Source: Alphaproteobacteria bacterium
GTDB lineage: Bacteria; Pseudomonadota; Alphaproteobacteria; UBA6615
Assembly (NCBI GenBank): GCA_021774445.1
Contig: JAJFJA010000017.1
Span: forward strand, 1 to 64,000
Length of the DNA stretch: 64,000 nt
Direction: 5' to 3'
Shown: positions 27,346 to 36,531 of the stretch, one piece after another
Position numbering within the stretch: position 1 is the first letter of the stretch
Layout: every line of letters starts with the position of its first letter
The notes under the pieces: model-generated
What the model saw: only the letters and a program-made list of their open reading frames with translations
Database searches by the model: none
What the model was told of the DNA's origin: nothing
Translations under genes and position numbers: made by a program

Positions 27346-28119
27346 ATGTGCGAGCTGTTGGGCATGAACTGCAACGTTCCGACGGATATCCGGTTCAGTT
27401 TCTCGGGCCTTATTCAGCGCGGCGGGCGGACAGGGCCCCATCGTGACGGCTGGGGGATCGCCTTTTATGAGGGGCGAGGCTGCCGGACGTTTCAGGATCC
27501 TTTGCCGGGCGTGGCGTCGGAAGTCGCCCAATTGGTGCAAAGCCATGCGGTGAAGAGCCGGAATGTGATCTGCCACATCCGCAAGGCGACGAATGGCCGG
27601 GTTTGTTTGGAGAACACGCACCCGTTCACGCGGGAGATGTGGGGGCGGCACTGGGCATTTGCTCACAATGGAAGGCTCAAAGGCGTTAAGAGTTGGCCGC
27701 TGGGCCCGTACCGGCCGATCGGGACAACCGACAGCGAACACGCTTTCTGCTGGATGCTCGAGCAAATCCGTCGGCGGTTTCCGGAACCGCCGACGCGCGA
27801 GAAGGCCTTGTCGGACTTGGTACGCGAACTCGCCGGTACCCTCGGCGCCGCTGGGACCTTCAACATGCTGCTCTGCGATTCGCGGCGGCTCTATTGCTAT
27901 TGCAGTACCCATCTCAGTTGGCTGACGCGGCGCGCGCCGTTCGGAGAGGCCAGGCTGATCGATACGGAGTTGAGCGTCGATTTCGCCGATGTCACGACGC
28001 CGCGGGACGTGGTCTCAGTGATCGCGACACGGCCGCTTACTGACAACGAAGCCTGGCAGACCATGGAACGTGGTAAGATGATGGTGTTCCGCAACGGCGT
28101 GGCCCGCGGCGGGAGATAG
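27346..28119 (+). CDS. class II glutamine amidotransferase (YafJ-like)
   Basis: The 257-residue protein is an Ntn-type glutaminase. The start at 27346 puts the nucleophile Cys at position 2 (MCELLGMN), as the mechanism requires; an earlier TTG would bury it. Other family marks are GGRTGPHRDGWGIAFYEG, the oxyanion and glutamine-binding HIRKATNG, and AFAHNGRLKG. YafJ-type proteins lack a synthetase domain and their acceptor is unknown. The next gene follows after four bases. Confidence 0.88.
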   Translation: MCELLGMNCNVPTDIRFSFSGLIQRGGRTGPHRDGWGIAFYEGRGCRTFQDPLPGVASEVAQLVQSHAVKSRNVICHIRKATNGRVCLENTHPFTREMWGRHWAFAHNGRLKGVKSWPLGPYRPIGTTDSEHAFCWMLEQIRRRFPEPPTREKALSDLVRELAGTLGAAGTFNMLLCDSRRLYCYCSTHLSWLTRRAPFGEARLIDTELSVDFADVTTPRDVVSVIATRPLTDNEAWQTMERGKMMVFRNGVARGGR

Positions 28120-28123
28120 AGCT

Positions 28124-28702
28124 TTGGCCACCAACCTGCTGCCGCGTGACGGCGTAGCCTTGCTGCATGAGCATGCGATCAACCGGCGAGATGCAGATCT
28201 GCTCTTGGAGCGGCTGTTGGTGGAAATCGACTGGCAGCAGGAATGGCTCACGATAATGGGGAGGCGTGTCGCCGTGCCGCGGCTGACCGCCTGGTATGGT
28301 GACATGGGATATCGCTATAGCGGCATCGACCATGCGCCCCGGTCTTGGACTGAACTGCTGCTGACCCTAAGACAGGTGGCGGAAGTTCACGCCGACCACA
28401 GCTTCAATGGCGTGTTGCTCAATCGCTATAGAGATGGCCGCGACAGTGTCTCCTGGCATGCCGATAACGAGGTCAGCCTAGGTCGGCGGCCGGTGATTGC
28501 CAGTCTGACCCTCGGTGGTACGAGACGCTTCGTTTTGAAGCATCGAGGCGGCGAGCGGGTGGCCTTGGACCTGGGGCACGGCAGCTGCCTGGTGATGGCC
28601 GGCGACACGCAGCACTATTGGCGGCACAGCATCCCGAAGAGCCGCCGTCCGAAGGCAGCGCGGGTGAATCTAACCTTCAGGGCAGTTTTGGCCTGCGGTT
28701 GA
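28124..28702 (+). CDS. AlkB-like 2-oxoglutarate/Fe(II) dioxygenase
   Basis: The 192-residue enzyme resembles the AlkB family, which removes alkyl groups from DNA or RNA bases by oxidation. Visible ligands are the iron motif HxD in SWHADNE (about residue 109), the distal His in the HYWRHSIPK region, and the 2-oxoglutarate-binding RVNLTFR. FNGVLLNRYRDGRDS is the nucleotide-recognition-lid side typical of AlkB/ALKBH2-3 proteins. The start is TTG at 28124, four bases after the amidotransferase stop. No SOS or Ada partner is adjacent. Confidence 0.85.
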   Translation: MATNLLPRDGVALLHEHAINRRDADLLLERLLVEIDWQQEWLTIMGRRVAVPRLTAWYGDMGYRYSGIDHAPRSWTELLLTLRQVAEVHADHSFNGVLLNRYRDGRDSVSWHADNEVSLGRRPVIASLTLGGTRRFVLKHRGGERVALDLGHGSCLVMAGDTQHYWRHSIPKSRRPKAARVNLTFRAVLACG

Positions 28703-28773
28703 GACAGGGTAGTTTTGACGGCGCAAGGGAGCGGACGTGCTAGACTAGGCCAGTACTCTCTTGGGTTTTTGGC

Positions 28774-31038
28774 ATGTATTGCGAACGATGCGGGCATTCT
28801 GACGTAGGAAGCCGAGCCCAGTGCGGCTATTGCGGTGCGTCGTTGCCGCTGATTTGCTCGGGCTGCCGCAATGTCAATTCATCCGGCGCCAAGTTTTGCG
28901 TGCGCTGCGGGGCCCGATTGACGCGATCGTCGGACGATAGGCGCGCCGACAGCCAGGAGGGGGAGCGGCGGCAGCTTACGGTATTGTATTGCGACCTCGT
29001 GGTCGCGCCAATGCGGTCCGGACGTCTCGACCCGGAAGATATCAGAGGTATTAGACGACGTTTCCGCGATGCTTGTGCCACGGTGGTCCATGAGCGCCGG
29101 GGTTTCCTCGGTGAGCAGTTCGGCGACGGTTTGTTTGCCTATTTCGGCTATCCGCAAGCGCATGAAGACGATGCGGAGCGGGCAATCAATGCGGGGCTGC
29201 AAATCTGCGACGGCGTCGCGGCCGTGGCGCGACAGGAGAATCTAGAGCCGGATGTGCGGATCGGGATCGCGACGGGCCTGATGGTCGTTGACGACTTGAC
29301 CGGGACGGAACCGCTGCCAGAGGGAACGGTCGTCGGTGCCGCGACGAGTCTTGCGGTCATGCTGCATGCTCTTGCCGATGAAAACGCGGTCGTGGTCAGC
29401 GCCCTGACACATGAACTGGCCGGTGCGTTGTTCTCATATGCCGATTTGGGCTTGCAGAAGCTACGTGGTGTGCCAGCGCCGACCCAGGCGTGGCGGGTGA
29501 CGGGGCGACATGCGGCGAGCAGTAGATTTGCAGCCCAACATGGTCAATTGCCGCCTCTTTTCGGGCGCGCTCGGGAGCTCGAACAGCTCTTGGAATGTTG
29601 GCGATCCGCCAAACAGGGCCAAGGCCAAGTGGCGCTGATCTCAGGCGAGGATGGGATGGGCAAGTCGCATATCGTCGAGACGCTGCGGGAGCGGGCGCTG
29701 AAGGAAGATGCCCCGGCGCTGCGATATTACCGGGCTCCGATGTATCAGAGCAGCGCCCTACTGCCCGTCGTTCGGCAGATCGAGCGCGCGGCAGGCATCA
29801 GTCGGGAAGATCCGGGTCCGCTGAGCTTGGAGAAGCTCAAGACCTATTTGCGCGAGGAAGGCAGCGACAGTTCGCTAACGGCGGGATTGGCTGATTTGCT
29901 GGCACTTCCGGGGCAATCCGAGGCGGTTGAGGGAACCGGCAACGACAAGAAAGCGGATGGTCGGCAGCGGCGCATCGAACGATTGTTGGATGTGTTGGTG
30001 AAACGCGATGTCGGTTTCGCGACGGAGCGGCCGGTGCTGATCGTTTTTGAGGATGCCCATTGGTCTGATCCCGCGACCTTGCGGTTCCTTGGCCGGTTGA
30101 TGAAGCGCATTACCGAGAAGCGGGTCCTGCTGCTGATCACCCATCGGTCGGATTTTTCGGTGTCCGCGTGGCAGGAAGCAGCGCATCTGACGACGATCGA
30201 GCTGGGCGGCCTCAGGGAAGCCGATAGCAAAGCGATGATCGGCTGGGTGGCAGGCGGCAAAGCCTTGCCGGCCGCGGTCGTTGACGAGATCGTGGCGAGG
30301 GCGAGCGGGGTGCCGCTGTTTATCGTCGAGGTGACGAAGACCTTGCTGCAGTCGGAGGTGCTTGAGCAAGGCCCCGACGGCTACCTGCTTACGGAGCCTT
30401 TGGGGCCACTGACCATTCCGCTTTCACTAAAAGATAGTTTGATGGTGAAACTGGACAAGCTTGGTGCCGCGAAGGAGGTGACGCAGATCGCGGCGGTGCT
30501 TGGCAGTCGGTTCAGCAAGACTCAGATGGCCGCGATCACACAGCTTAGCGACAAGCGGCTGGAGGACGCGATCGCGGAAATGATCGAAACCGATGTTATT
30601 CGGCCCGTGCCCGGTCATGGTGGCGATTATGATTTCTGTTACCCGTTGTTGCGCGAAGTCGCCTATGAATCGCTGCTGCTAACGAAGCGGCGGAAGTTGC
30701 ACCGTCGGGCGGCTCAGTTGCTGGAAAGGGTTTATCCGGCGACCGCCGAACGCGAGCCGGAATTGCTTGCCCATCACTATGCCGGCGCAGGCGTGAATGA
30801 TCGAGCTATTGCCTATGGATGGCGGGCGGCCGAGCGAGCGATGGCGGGCCGGGCCTTTGGCATCGCGATCAGCCAGCTCAAACGGGTTCTGGTGCTGCTG
30901 CCGACATTGCCCGAAAGCGACGAGCGGGTCGAAAGCGAAAAACGCTGCCGTGCCATGCTCGGCAGGGCTTTGGCCGGGTTCCGCGGGTATGCCGATTGGG
31001 CCGAACTAGACGAGGCGCGGGAGCTCCTCAACTCCTAA
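28774..31038 (+). CDS. zinc-ribbon, cyclase-like and AAA-type ATPase protein, degenerate
   Basis: The 754-residue protein has two N-terminal zinc-ribbon CxxC pairs (residues 1-48), a class III cyclase-like domain (about 65-245) and an AAA/NB-ARC-type ATPase with Walker A GEDGMGKS (about 290-298). A helical region ends soon after. The two metal Asp are present (LYCDLV, FGDGLFAYFG), but the transition-state Asn and Arg are missing (TSLAVMLHAL), so cyclase activity is doubtful. Relatives usually carry several hundred more residues of TPR repeats. This one stops at ELLNS, so it looks truncated. Confidence 0.78.
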   Translation: MYCERCGHSDVGSRAQCGYCGASLPLICSGCRNVNSSGAKFCVRCGARLTRSSDDRRADSQEGERRQLTVLYCDLVVAPMRSGRLDPEDIRGIRRRFRDACATVVHERRGFLGEQFGDGLFAYFGYPQAHEDDAERAINAGLQICDGVAAVARQENLEPDVRIGIATGLMVVDDLTGTEPLPEGTVVGAATSLAVMLHALADENAVVVSALTHELAGALFSYADLGLQKLRGVPAPTQAWRVTGRHAASSRFAAQHGQLPPLFGRARELEQLLECWRSAKQGQGQVALISGEDGMGKSHIVETLRERALKEDAPALRYYRAPMYQSSALLPVVRQIERAAGISREDPGPLSLEKLKTYLREEGSDSSLTAGLADLLALPGQSEAVEGTGNDKKADGRQRRIERLLDVLVKRDVGFATERPVLIVFEDAHWSDPATLRFLGRLMKRITEKRVLLLITHRSDFSVSAWQEAAHLTTIELGGLREADSKAMIGWVAGGKALPAAVVDEIVARASGVPLFIVEVTKTLLQSEVLEQGPDGYLLTEPLGPLTIPLSLKDSLMVKLDKLGAAKEVTQIAAVLGSRFSKTQMAAITQLSDKRLEDAIAEMIETDVIRPVPGHGGDYDFCYPLLREVAYESLLLTKRRKLHRRAAQLLERVYPATAEREPELLAHHYAGAGVNDRAIAYGWRAAERAMAGRAFGIAISQLKRVLVLLPTLPESDERVESEKRCRAMLGRALAGFRGYADWAELDEARELLNS

Positions 31039-31172
31039 TCTGGGGCGGCGTTCAATTAGTTGGGCAGCGCGCCGCGCTGGGCAATCGATCGGCAAGTTCA
31101 TGCTCTGTTAGCGCCCGTCTGTTAACGTCGCCGCGGTCGAAATCGTCGACCGGATCGAGGTGGGTCAGAGTG

Positions 31173-31919
31173 ATGTTGGCTGTCGTCGGTGCCATGGAAG
31201 AAGAGATCGACCTGCTGGCGCAGGCGATGAGCGTTGCCGAGCGGCACGTGCGCGCCGGCGTCGAGGTCGTGAGTGGCGCATTTCGCGGCGTCGATCTGGT
31301 GGTGGCCCGCTGCGGGATCGGCAAGGTCAACGCGACGATCTGCACACAGATGCTGATCGACCACTACCCACTGGACAAAATGATCTTTAGCGGCGTTGCC
31401 GGTGGCCTGTTGCCGAATATGCGCGTCGGTGACTTGGTGGTCGCCAGTCATGTCATCCAATATGACGTGGATCTGACTGCGTTCGGGCGGCGCCATGGGG
31501 AGTTGCCCGACAAAGGGCGCACGGTCGAATCCTGCCCGGCGCTGGTCCAACTGGCGGCCGATGCCTATGACGCGGTTTTCGACGGCGGGGCCGGCGACCC
31601 CAACCTGATGCTCGGTACCGTTGTTTCGGGCGACCGGTTCGTCCAAGACCCCGACACGTTGCGTTGGTTGCAGCGGGAATTCTCCGCGCTGGCGACAGAG
31701 ATGGAGGGGGCAGCGGTCGGCTATACCTGCGATTTGAACGGCATTCCGTTCGTCGTCATCCGCGGCTTGTCGGATACCGCCGGCAGCGAGGCTGCGGCGG
31801 ATTTCTCGGTGAATCTCTCGGCCGTGTGCCGGAATTGTTTTCGGTTGCTGGAACAGTTGATCCCGATGGCGTCCCAAGATCCGGCGGCGGCCAAAACGAG
31901 GATGGCCGGCGCCGGTTGA
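31173..31919 (+). CDS. mtnN: 5'-methylthioadenosine/S-adenosylhomocysteine nucleosidase-like
   Basis: The 248-residue protein belongs to the nucleoside phosphorylase superfamily and most resembles MTA/SAH nucleosidase, which splits off adenine to recycle S-adenosylmethionine by-products. It has the N-terminal VVGAMEEEI, IFSGVAGG, VVSGDRFV, the ribose-contact motif ATEMEGAAVG and the catalytic Asp in RGLSDTAG. Length is normal. The ATG at 31173 was chosen because the longer frame runs back into the preceding gene's 3' end. Confidence 0.88.
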   Translation: MLAVVGAMEEEIDLLAQAMSVAERHVRAGVEVVSGAFRGVDLVVARCGIGKVNATICTQMLIDHYPLDKMIFSGVAGGLLPNMRVGDLVVASHVIQYDVDLTAFGRRHGELPDKGRTVESCPALVQLAADAYDAVFDGGAGDPNLMLGTVVSGDRFVQDPDTLRWLQREFSALATEMEGAAVGYTCDLNGIPFVVIRGLSDTAGSEAAADFSVNLSAVCRNCFRLLEQLIPMASQDPAAAKTRMAGAG

Positions 31920-31952
31920 CCTGCTGCCGACCGGCGATTTTTATGGCCGACC

Positions 31953-32828
31953 CTACGCCAATTGCGTCTTCAGAAAATCGACAAAAGCACGCACCGCGGG
32001 CGATACATGCTTGCGGCTCGGGGTGATGGCCCATAGAGGACGGGGCGGCCCGCCCGCCTCGGGCAGGATCGTCTTGAGGCGTCCGGCAGCGATGTCGCCG
32101 GCGATCCAATCGACGGGTAAGATCGCGATGCCGAAGCCGGCCGCGGCAGCGTGCCTAGCGGCGTCGAGATGGTTGACTGAGAGGCGGCCCTTGATCGGCA
32201 CTTTCATGAGCCCATTGGGGCCGTAGAGGGTCCAGCCAGCTTTGGGCGACCACGGCCCGAAAATCACGCAGTCATGGTTTGCCAATTCTTCGACGCTTTG
32301 CGGTGTGCCGTTGGAGTCGAGATAGGCCGGACTGGCAACGAGCACACGGCGTGCTTCGCGCAGTTTCGTTGCGACCATCGTGGAGTCGGATAGTACGCCG
32401 GCTCGGACCGCGACGTCGAAGCCCTCCTCGACGAGATCGACATACCGATTGGTCAGGTCAAGATCGATCTGCACCTTCGGATGGAGACTAAGGAAGTCCG
32501 TAGCCAAGCGGGCTATGGCGGGAAACTCGACCGGTGCGGTAATCCGCAAGCGGCCAACCGGTTCGGCGCGCATTTTCGTTACGGCGCTTTCGGCGTCTCG
32601 GAGGTCGGACATGATATGGGCGCTTCGGGCGTGCAAAGTGCGCCCGGCATCGGTCAAATTGAGCTTGCGGGTGGTGCGTTGCAAAAGCCGCGTGCCGAGC
32701 TGCGCTTCCAAGCTGGACACCCGACGACTGACCGTTGATTTCGGCGAACCAAGAACCTCGGCAGCCGCCGTAAAGCTTCCAGACTCAACCACTTGAGTGA
32801 AAATCAGCAGATCATTGAGGTCGAGCAC
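31953..32828 (-). CDS. LysR family transcriptional regulator
   Basis: The 291-residue protein has an N-terminal winged helix (LNDLLIFTQVVESGSFTAAA, then STVSRRVSSLEAQLG) and a periplasmic-binding-like effector domain. I chose the GTG at 32828 (VLDLNDLL): the extra residues from the ATG at 32879 are unlike LysR starts and would include a palindrome that looks like the operator. It is divergent from the CDGSH/DoxX genes and probably controls them and itself, in the usual LysR layout. Confidence 0.88.
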   Translation of the reverse strand: MLDLNDLLIFTQVVESGSFTAAAEVLGSPKSTVSRRVSSLEAQLGTRLLQRTTRKLNLTDAGRTLHARSAHIMSDLRDAESAVTKMRAEPVGRLRITAPVEFPAIARLATDFLSLHPKVQIDLDLTNRYVDLVEEGFDVAVRAGVLSDSTMVATKLREARRVLVASPAYLDSNGTPQSVEELANHDCVIFGPWSPKAGWTLYGPNGLMKVPIKGRLSVNHLDAARHAAAAGFGIAILPVDWIAGDIAAGRLKTILPEAGGPPRPLWAITPSRKHVSPAVRAFVDFLKTQLA

Positions 32829-32837
32829 GATTGTTCC

Positions 32838-32851
32838 ATTATTGCAATAAT
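32838..32851. promoter_or_regulatory. 14-bp palindromic operator candidate
   Basis: ATTATTGCAATAAT is a perfect palindrome in an AT-rich island of otherwise GC-rich DNA. It sits between the LysR gene and the divergent CDGSH/DoxX pair. It has a T-N11-A form like LysR boxes. It lies 10 bases upstream of the LysR GTG and 94 bases before the CDGSH start. Confidence 0.6.
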
Positions 32852-32945
32852 AATTTGCAAATCTACCATCTAAACCCATGACTGCAACAGTCTATATGGT
32901 TCGTATCAGTCGAGTCGATTTCTGGAACACTTATAGGAGAAGGCC

Positions 32946-33173
32946 ATGGGTTGGCAGGTTGAGCCCTTCGTGATCGAGGTGAGGGCCGGCGAGACGAAGG
33001 CTTTTTGTGCCTGCAACAAGTCACGGAACGGCCCGTTTTGCGATGGATCGCACAAGGATACCGGAAAGACGCCGCATATCGTGACGTTTGACGAGGACAA
33101 GACGATTTATGCCTGCGGTTGTCAGCGATCAGAAAATCGGCCGTTCTGCGACGGCAGCCACGCGAAACCCTGA
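32946..33173 (+). CDS. dual CDGSH iron-sulfur protein
   Basis: The 75-residue protein has two CDGSH-type cluster sites: FCACNKSRNGPFCDGSH and YACGCQRSENRPFCDGSH. Each follows the C-X-C-X8-C-X3-H ligand pattern (three Cys and one His) of the mitoNEET family, which binds redox-active 2Fe-2S clusters. A strong AGGAGAAGG box precedes the ATG. Its co-directional neighbour encodes a DoxX membrane protein, suggesting a small redox or stress-response unit under the LysR regulator. Confidence 0.92.
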   Translation: MGWQVEPFVIEVRAGETKAFCACNKSRNGPFCDGSHKDTGKTPHIVTFDEDKTIYACGCQRSENRPFCDGSHAKP

Positions 33174-33216
33174 ATCGACGCGCGGTAACCGGCGTCCTTC
33201 GGTAAGGAGTCATGGA

Positions 33217-33645
33217 ATGAACGGACTACAACAAAATTTGCCGCTGTTGGGCCGGGTCTTGCTCGGTTTGCTTTTTGTGCTGAGCGGAATTTTCAAGATC
33301 CCGGGCTGGGAGCCGACGCTGGGGTTTATGAATGCCGCGGGCGTGCCGCTTGCGGCGTTGTTCCTGGTCGGCACGATCGCCCTGGAGATTGTCGGCGGCT
33401 TGGCGTTGATGGTGGGTTACCAAGCGCGCGTCGCCGCGGCGGCCTTGGCACTTTTTTCGGTGGTGGCCGCGGTCCTTTTCCACAATTTCTGGGCCTTCAG
33501 CGGCTTTGAGCAACAGGCGCAAATGGCCAATTTCCTGAAGAATTTCTCGATCGCCGGCGGCCTGCTGCTTGTCGTCGCCTTCGGGCCCGGCGCCCGGAGC
33601 GTCGGCGCGGACCGGTTTGGCAAGGCCGCGGCAATGACCAGCTAG
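33217..33645 (+). CDS. DoxX family membrane protein
   Basis: The 142-residue inner-membrane protein has four hydrophobic helices and the DoxX pattern GRVLLGLLFVLSGIFKIPGW near the start and HNFWAFSG at about residue 90. DoxX-like proteins act in thiol or oxidant detoxification in some bacteria. The start at 33217 is set by a GGTAAGGAG box. A strong terminator follows. Confidence 0.9.
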   Translation: MNGLQQNLPLLGRVLLGLLFVLSGIFKIPGWEPTLGFMNAAGVPLAALFLVGTIALEIVGGLALMVGYQARVAAAALALFSVVAAVLFHNFWAFSGFEQQAQMANFLKNFSIAGGLLLVVAFGPGARSVGADRFGKAAAMTS

Positions 33646-33671
33646 GCGACGACGGTCCAGTTTTGCCTCCC

Positions 33672-33710
33672 GGGGCGCCGATCAACGCCGGTTGATCGGC
33701 GTCCCTTTTT
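33672..33710 (+). terminator. rho-independent terminator after the CDGSH/DoxX unit
   Basis: A long hairpin (33672-33686 with 33691-33705, loop GCCG, one G-U wobble) is followed by five T at 33706-33710. It begins 27 bases after the DoxX stop and marks the end of this operon. The remaining bases up to the next gene contain no recognisable feature. Confidence 0.88.
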
Positions 33711-33945
33711 GTGGCCGGGCTAGGCCTTGTCCTGGCAGTGCCGGCAAGAGACCCGGCACCGTCACAAGGTGCGTGTGGCGCCGCGTCGGCGCGGGCGACG
33801 GCATTGCCGATCCGTGCCGTCGAGCAGACGGCTTGCAGCGATGCCGGCGATATCCAAGAATGAGCCTCACCTCTGAGTCCGACTGCCGATCACGTCCCAT
33901 GGGTTGAGCGCGGTCGACTCAGCGAAAGACAGCGGGAGTTGGGCG

Positions 33946-34959
33946 ATGGAAAGCTGGCGCAATCGAAAGACCCTCATCCTGGGCCGCAGCGACATGATGG
34001 GGCTGCTAACCCCCGCCGAGTACAACGCCTGTGTCGAGCAGGCCTATCGGATGCATGGCGAGGGCCGGTTCTATATGGAGCCGAAAGGCCATATCGTCCT
34101 CGACAAATATCCCGGGGAATGGGAGGCGATGCCGTCCTATATCGAGGAGCCGGAGGCGGCGGCCTGCAAGTGGGTTTCGATCCGGGAAGAGAATCGCAAG
34201 AAGTTCGAACTGCCCACGGTATTCTCGATTCTGATCTATACCCATCCGGAAACCGGGTTTCCATTGGCGATCTGCGACGGTAGTTACCACACAGTGATGC
34301 GCACAGGAGCAGCCGGTGCCGTATCGGCCAAATGGCTGGCGCGCAAGAACTCCACACGACTGGCGATCGTCGGTGCCGGGAATATGGCGGAAGGCGCGCT
34401 GGCGACCTGCAACGAGGTATTCCCGTGGCAGGATGTCCGGGTGTGGAGCCGATCGCAAGAGACCCTTAACGAATTCGTGGCGACGCAGCAGCCGAAATAT
34501 AGCGGCTTTGAAATTCGGACCTCGACGGATCTGGAAGAGGTCGTGCCCGGGGCGGATGTCGTGGTCACTATCACGCCCGCGAGAGATCCCATCATCAAAG
34601 ATGAGTGGATCGGGCCGGGCACTCATATTGCCGCCGTGGGAGCCGATAAGGGCGGCGATCAGGAGTTGGAGTCCAGTATCCTGGCGAGGGCGCGAATATT
34701 CGTCGATGACATTCGTCAGTGTCGCACCGATGGAGAGATCAACGTGCCGCTGGCCCAGGGCCTAATTACCGAGGCTGATATCGCCGGTGAGATCGGGGAG
34801 GTCGTCGCCGGTAAGAAGGAAGGCCGCCGGTCCGACGAAGAAATCACGGTCTTTGATTCGACGGGTATCGCTTTACAAGATTCCGCGACCGTGCCGCTCG
34901 AGTATGAGCGGGCCGTGGCGGCCGGCGTTGGTGTCGAAAAGAAGATGATATCGACATGA
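33946..34959 (+). CDS. ornithine cyclodeaminase / mu-crystallin family dehydrogenase
   Basis: The 337-residue protein has the OCD/mu-crystallin fold, NAD(P)-dependent enzymes acting on amino or imino acids. The Rossmann loop is IVGAGNMAEGALA (about residue 143). The substrate half has MEPKGHIVLDKY and RTGAAGAVSAKWLA, and the C-terminus FDSTGIALQD is typical of the family. The ATG at 33946 lies behind GGGAG; an upstream TTG at 33904 lacks family sequence. The substrate is unknown: family members include ornithine cyclodeaminase, alanine dehydrogenase and ketimine reductase. Confidence 0.85.
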   Translation: MESWRNRKTLILGRSDMMGLLTPAEYNACVEQAYRMHGEGRFYMEPKGHIVLDKYPGEWEAMPSYIEEPEAAACKWVSIREENRKKFELPTVFSILIYTHPETGFPLAICDGSYHTVMRTGAAGAVSAKWLARKNSTRLAIVGAGNMAEGALATCNEVFPWQDVRVWSRSQETLNEFVATQQPKYSGFEIRTSTDLEEVVPGADVVVTITPARDPIIKDEWIGPGTHIAAVGADKGGDQELESSILARARIFVDDIRQCRTDGEINVPLAQGLITEADIAGEIGEVVAGKKEGRRSDEEITVFDSTGIALQDSATVPLEYERAVAAGVGVEKKMIST

Positions 34960-35141
34960 CATGCTGATGCCAGCCTTGGGCCGTTTGGGGCCCGAGGCCT
35001 CGGTCCGGCGGCGATAGTCGTTATTAACAGTTTGTCCAGCCATAGATGGCTAAACTAAACCCACAAGAGCCTCGTGGTTCTTTTCTCTAGGGGCGCGACC
35101 TAGGGACGAGGCGGTCTTGCGAATTGAACCTGGTCAGTCCT

Positions 35142-36095
35142 ATGAGCGGCGCGGAAGCATCATCTGAGGCGGGTAGCACTCATTTCGTCTTTGCCCATAA
35201 GGTCTTTGAGATCGAGGGCTGCCATTTCTCCAGCACGACGCGCGGCGAACCGCGGTTTAAGCTTCCCATGGGCGAGAATGTCGCCGCCATCGCGTTTCCG
35301 GCGCTGCGGCAAGAGTTTGGCATCGTCGAGGAGTCGCCGGACGGCGAGTTGCTCAAAACCGTGGCAGACGGCCTGAAATTCGTGCGGGTGATCCGCCCGA
35401 ATGACGCCATCCCGCGGGAGTTGCTCGATGGCTCGGCCTCATGGTCGGTCGATGACGAGCACCGCGTCACGGCGAAGAACCGCCTGGTTGTCCAATTGAT
35501 TACCTGGTTGTCCGGCAGTGAAGAGATCGTTCGCGATGCCGCCCAGCTTGAGCAGATGGCCAAGAACCCGGATACGGTTGGACAACTGAAGATTGCCTTT
35601 AAGGAAATGGCCGAGCGCATTGGCACGGGCGACGGCGGCGAAAAGGAGATTATTCGCAGGATAGACAATCTTGCCCACGAGCTCGCTTATATTGAGGGCT
35701 TATGGGCGTACTTCCTGCGTATTCGTAATATTGCGGAGAAAGTCGATGTGGCCCGCCAACTTTATGGCAGCGATGCCAGTATCAAGGAGATATTGGAGCG
35801 GGTAGCGCTATTGATAAAGCCGGTGATTGACGACATCGAGTTCCGTTTCGATGAGCTCGAGGCGCAGAGCGAGGTCGCCAAGGTATTGGAGAATCACGAT
35901 GCGCATATTAAGACCGTGCGGCAAAGCCGGGACGAGCTGCATCTAGCGACACAGATCTGGAGCGAACTGTCGGAGAAGTGGCAGGAGCAGACAGCGACGA
36001 GTCGGAGCGACGATCTCGAACGCGTGGTGCAAGAGACCTATCAGTTCCTGGCCCAACATTTCCCGCAGGGTCAGGAGTGGAAGCTGACATACTGA
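35142..36095 (+). CDS. hypothetical soluble, largely helical protein
   Basis: The 317-residue protein is unrecognised. Residues about 1-110 look mixed alpha/beta (HFVFAHKVFEIEGCHFSSTT). From about 130 onward it is almost all helix, with long stretches likely to form coiled coils (LAHELAYIEGLWAYFLRIRN and RFDELEAQSEVAKVLENHDA). There is no signal peptide or membrane segment. The start is uncertain: TTG at 35124 is also in frame. It precedes the TAXI gene by 436 bases, so a shared function is not implied. Confidence 0.6.
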   Translation: MSGAEASSEAGSTHFVFAHKVFEIEGCHFSSTTRGEPRFKLPMGENVAAIAFPALRQEFGIVEESPDGELLKTVADGLKFVRVIRPNDAIPRELLDGSASWSVDDEHRVTAKNRLVVQLITWLSGSEEIVRDAAQLEQMAKNPDTVGQLKIAFKEMAERIGTGDGGEKEIIRRIDNLAHELAYIEGLWAYFLRIRNIAEKVDVARQLYGSDASIKEILERVALLIKPVIDDIEFRFDELEAQSEVAKVLENHDAHIKTVRQSRDELHLATQIWSELSEKWQEQTATSRSDDLERVVQETYQFLAQHFPQGQEWKLTY

Positions 36096-36531
36096 CCGCG
36101 CCCTCGGCCACGCTGATCTCAAACGCGGCAGAGATTGAGTCGTCGTCAGCAGCCTTTGCTTGGCGCTGAGGTCGGCGAAACGTTTCTGGTTCTCGGCCCA
36201 GAACTCTCGAAATTCTGGTGGAATCTCCCGTCACCCGTCGGCAGGAAGGCTCTCGTCTTCGACCTCTACCGAGTATTCACAAATCCAGTACACGCGTGCT
36301 CGCCGGCGATCGAAGGGGTCGAATCCGCCCCATCGATCAGAGGGCGAATGGCAACATGCGTACTTCCGACTCGATCACGCACTTTGTTCGTTCTAGTGCC
36401 GACACCACGCAATCGCGAGTCGGGCCGAGCCTGAGCTGTTGTAGCGTATTTGCAACGATCAAGTATTTTTTTTCGCAATTCTTGTGATCGCCAAAAAATA
36501 GGCGAGGGCGTCGATCGTCTGGGGAGGAACA
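36096..36531. other. intergenic region with a possible broken reading frame
   Basis: No intact gene is seen. On the minus strand, one frame from about 36345 down to 36140 reads as protein-like sequence but contains TGA at 36231-36233, with no good start. Base composition is lower in GC than the flanks. A T8 run at 36466-36473 and the GGGGAGGAA box at 36518-36526 belong to the upstream region of the TAXI gene. Confidence 0.4.
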
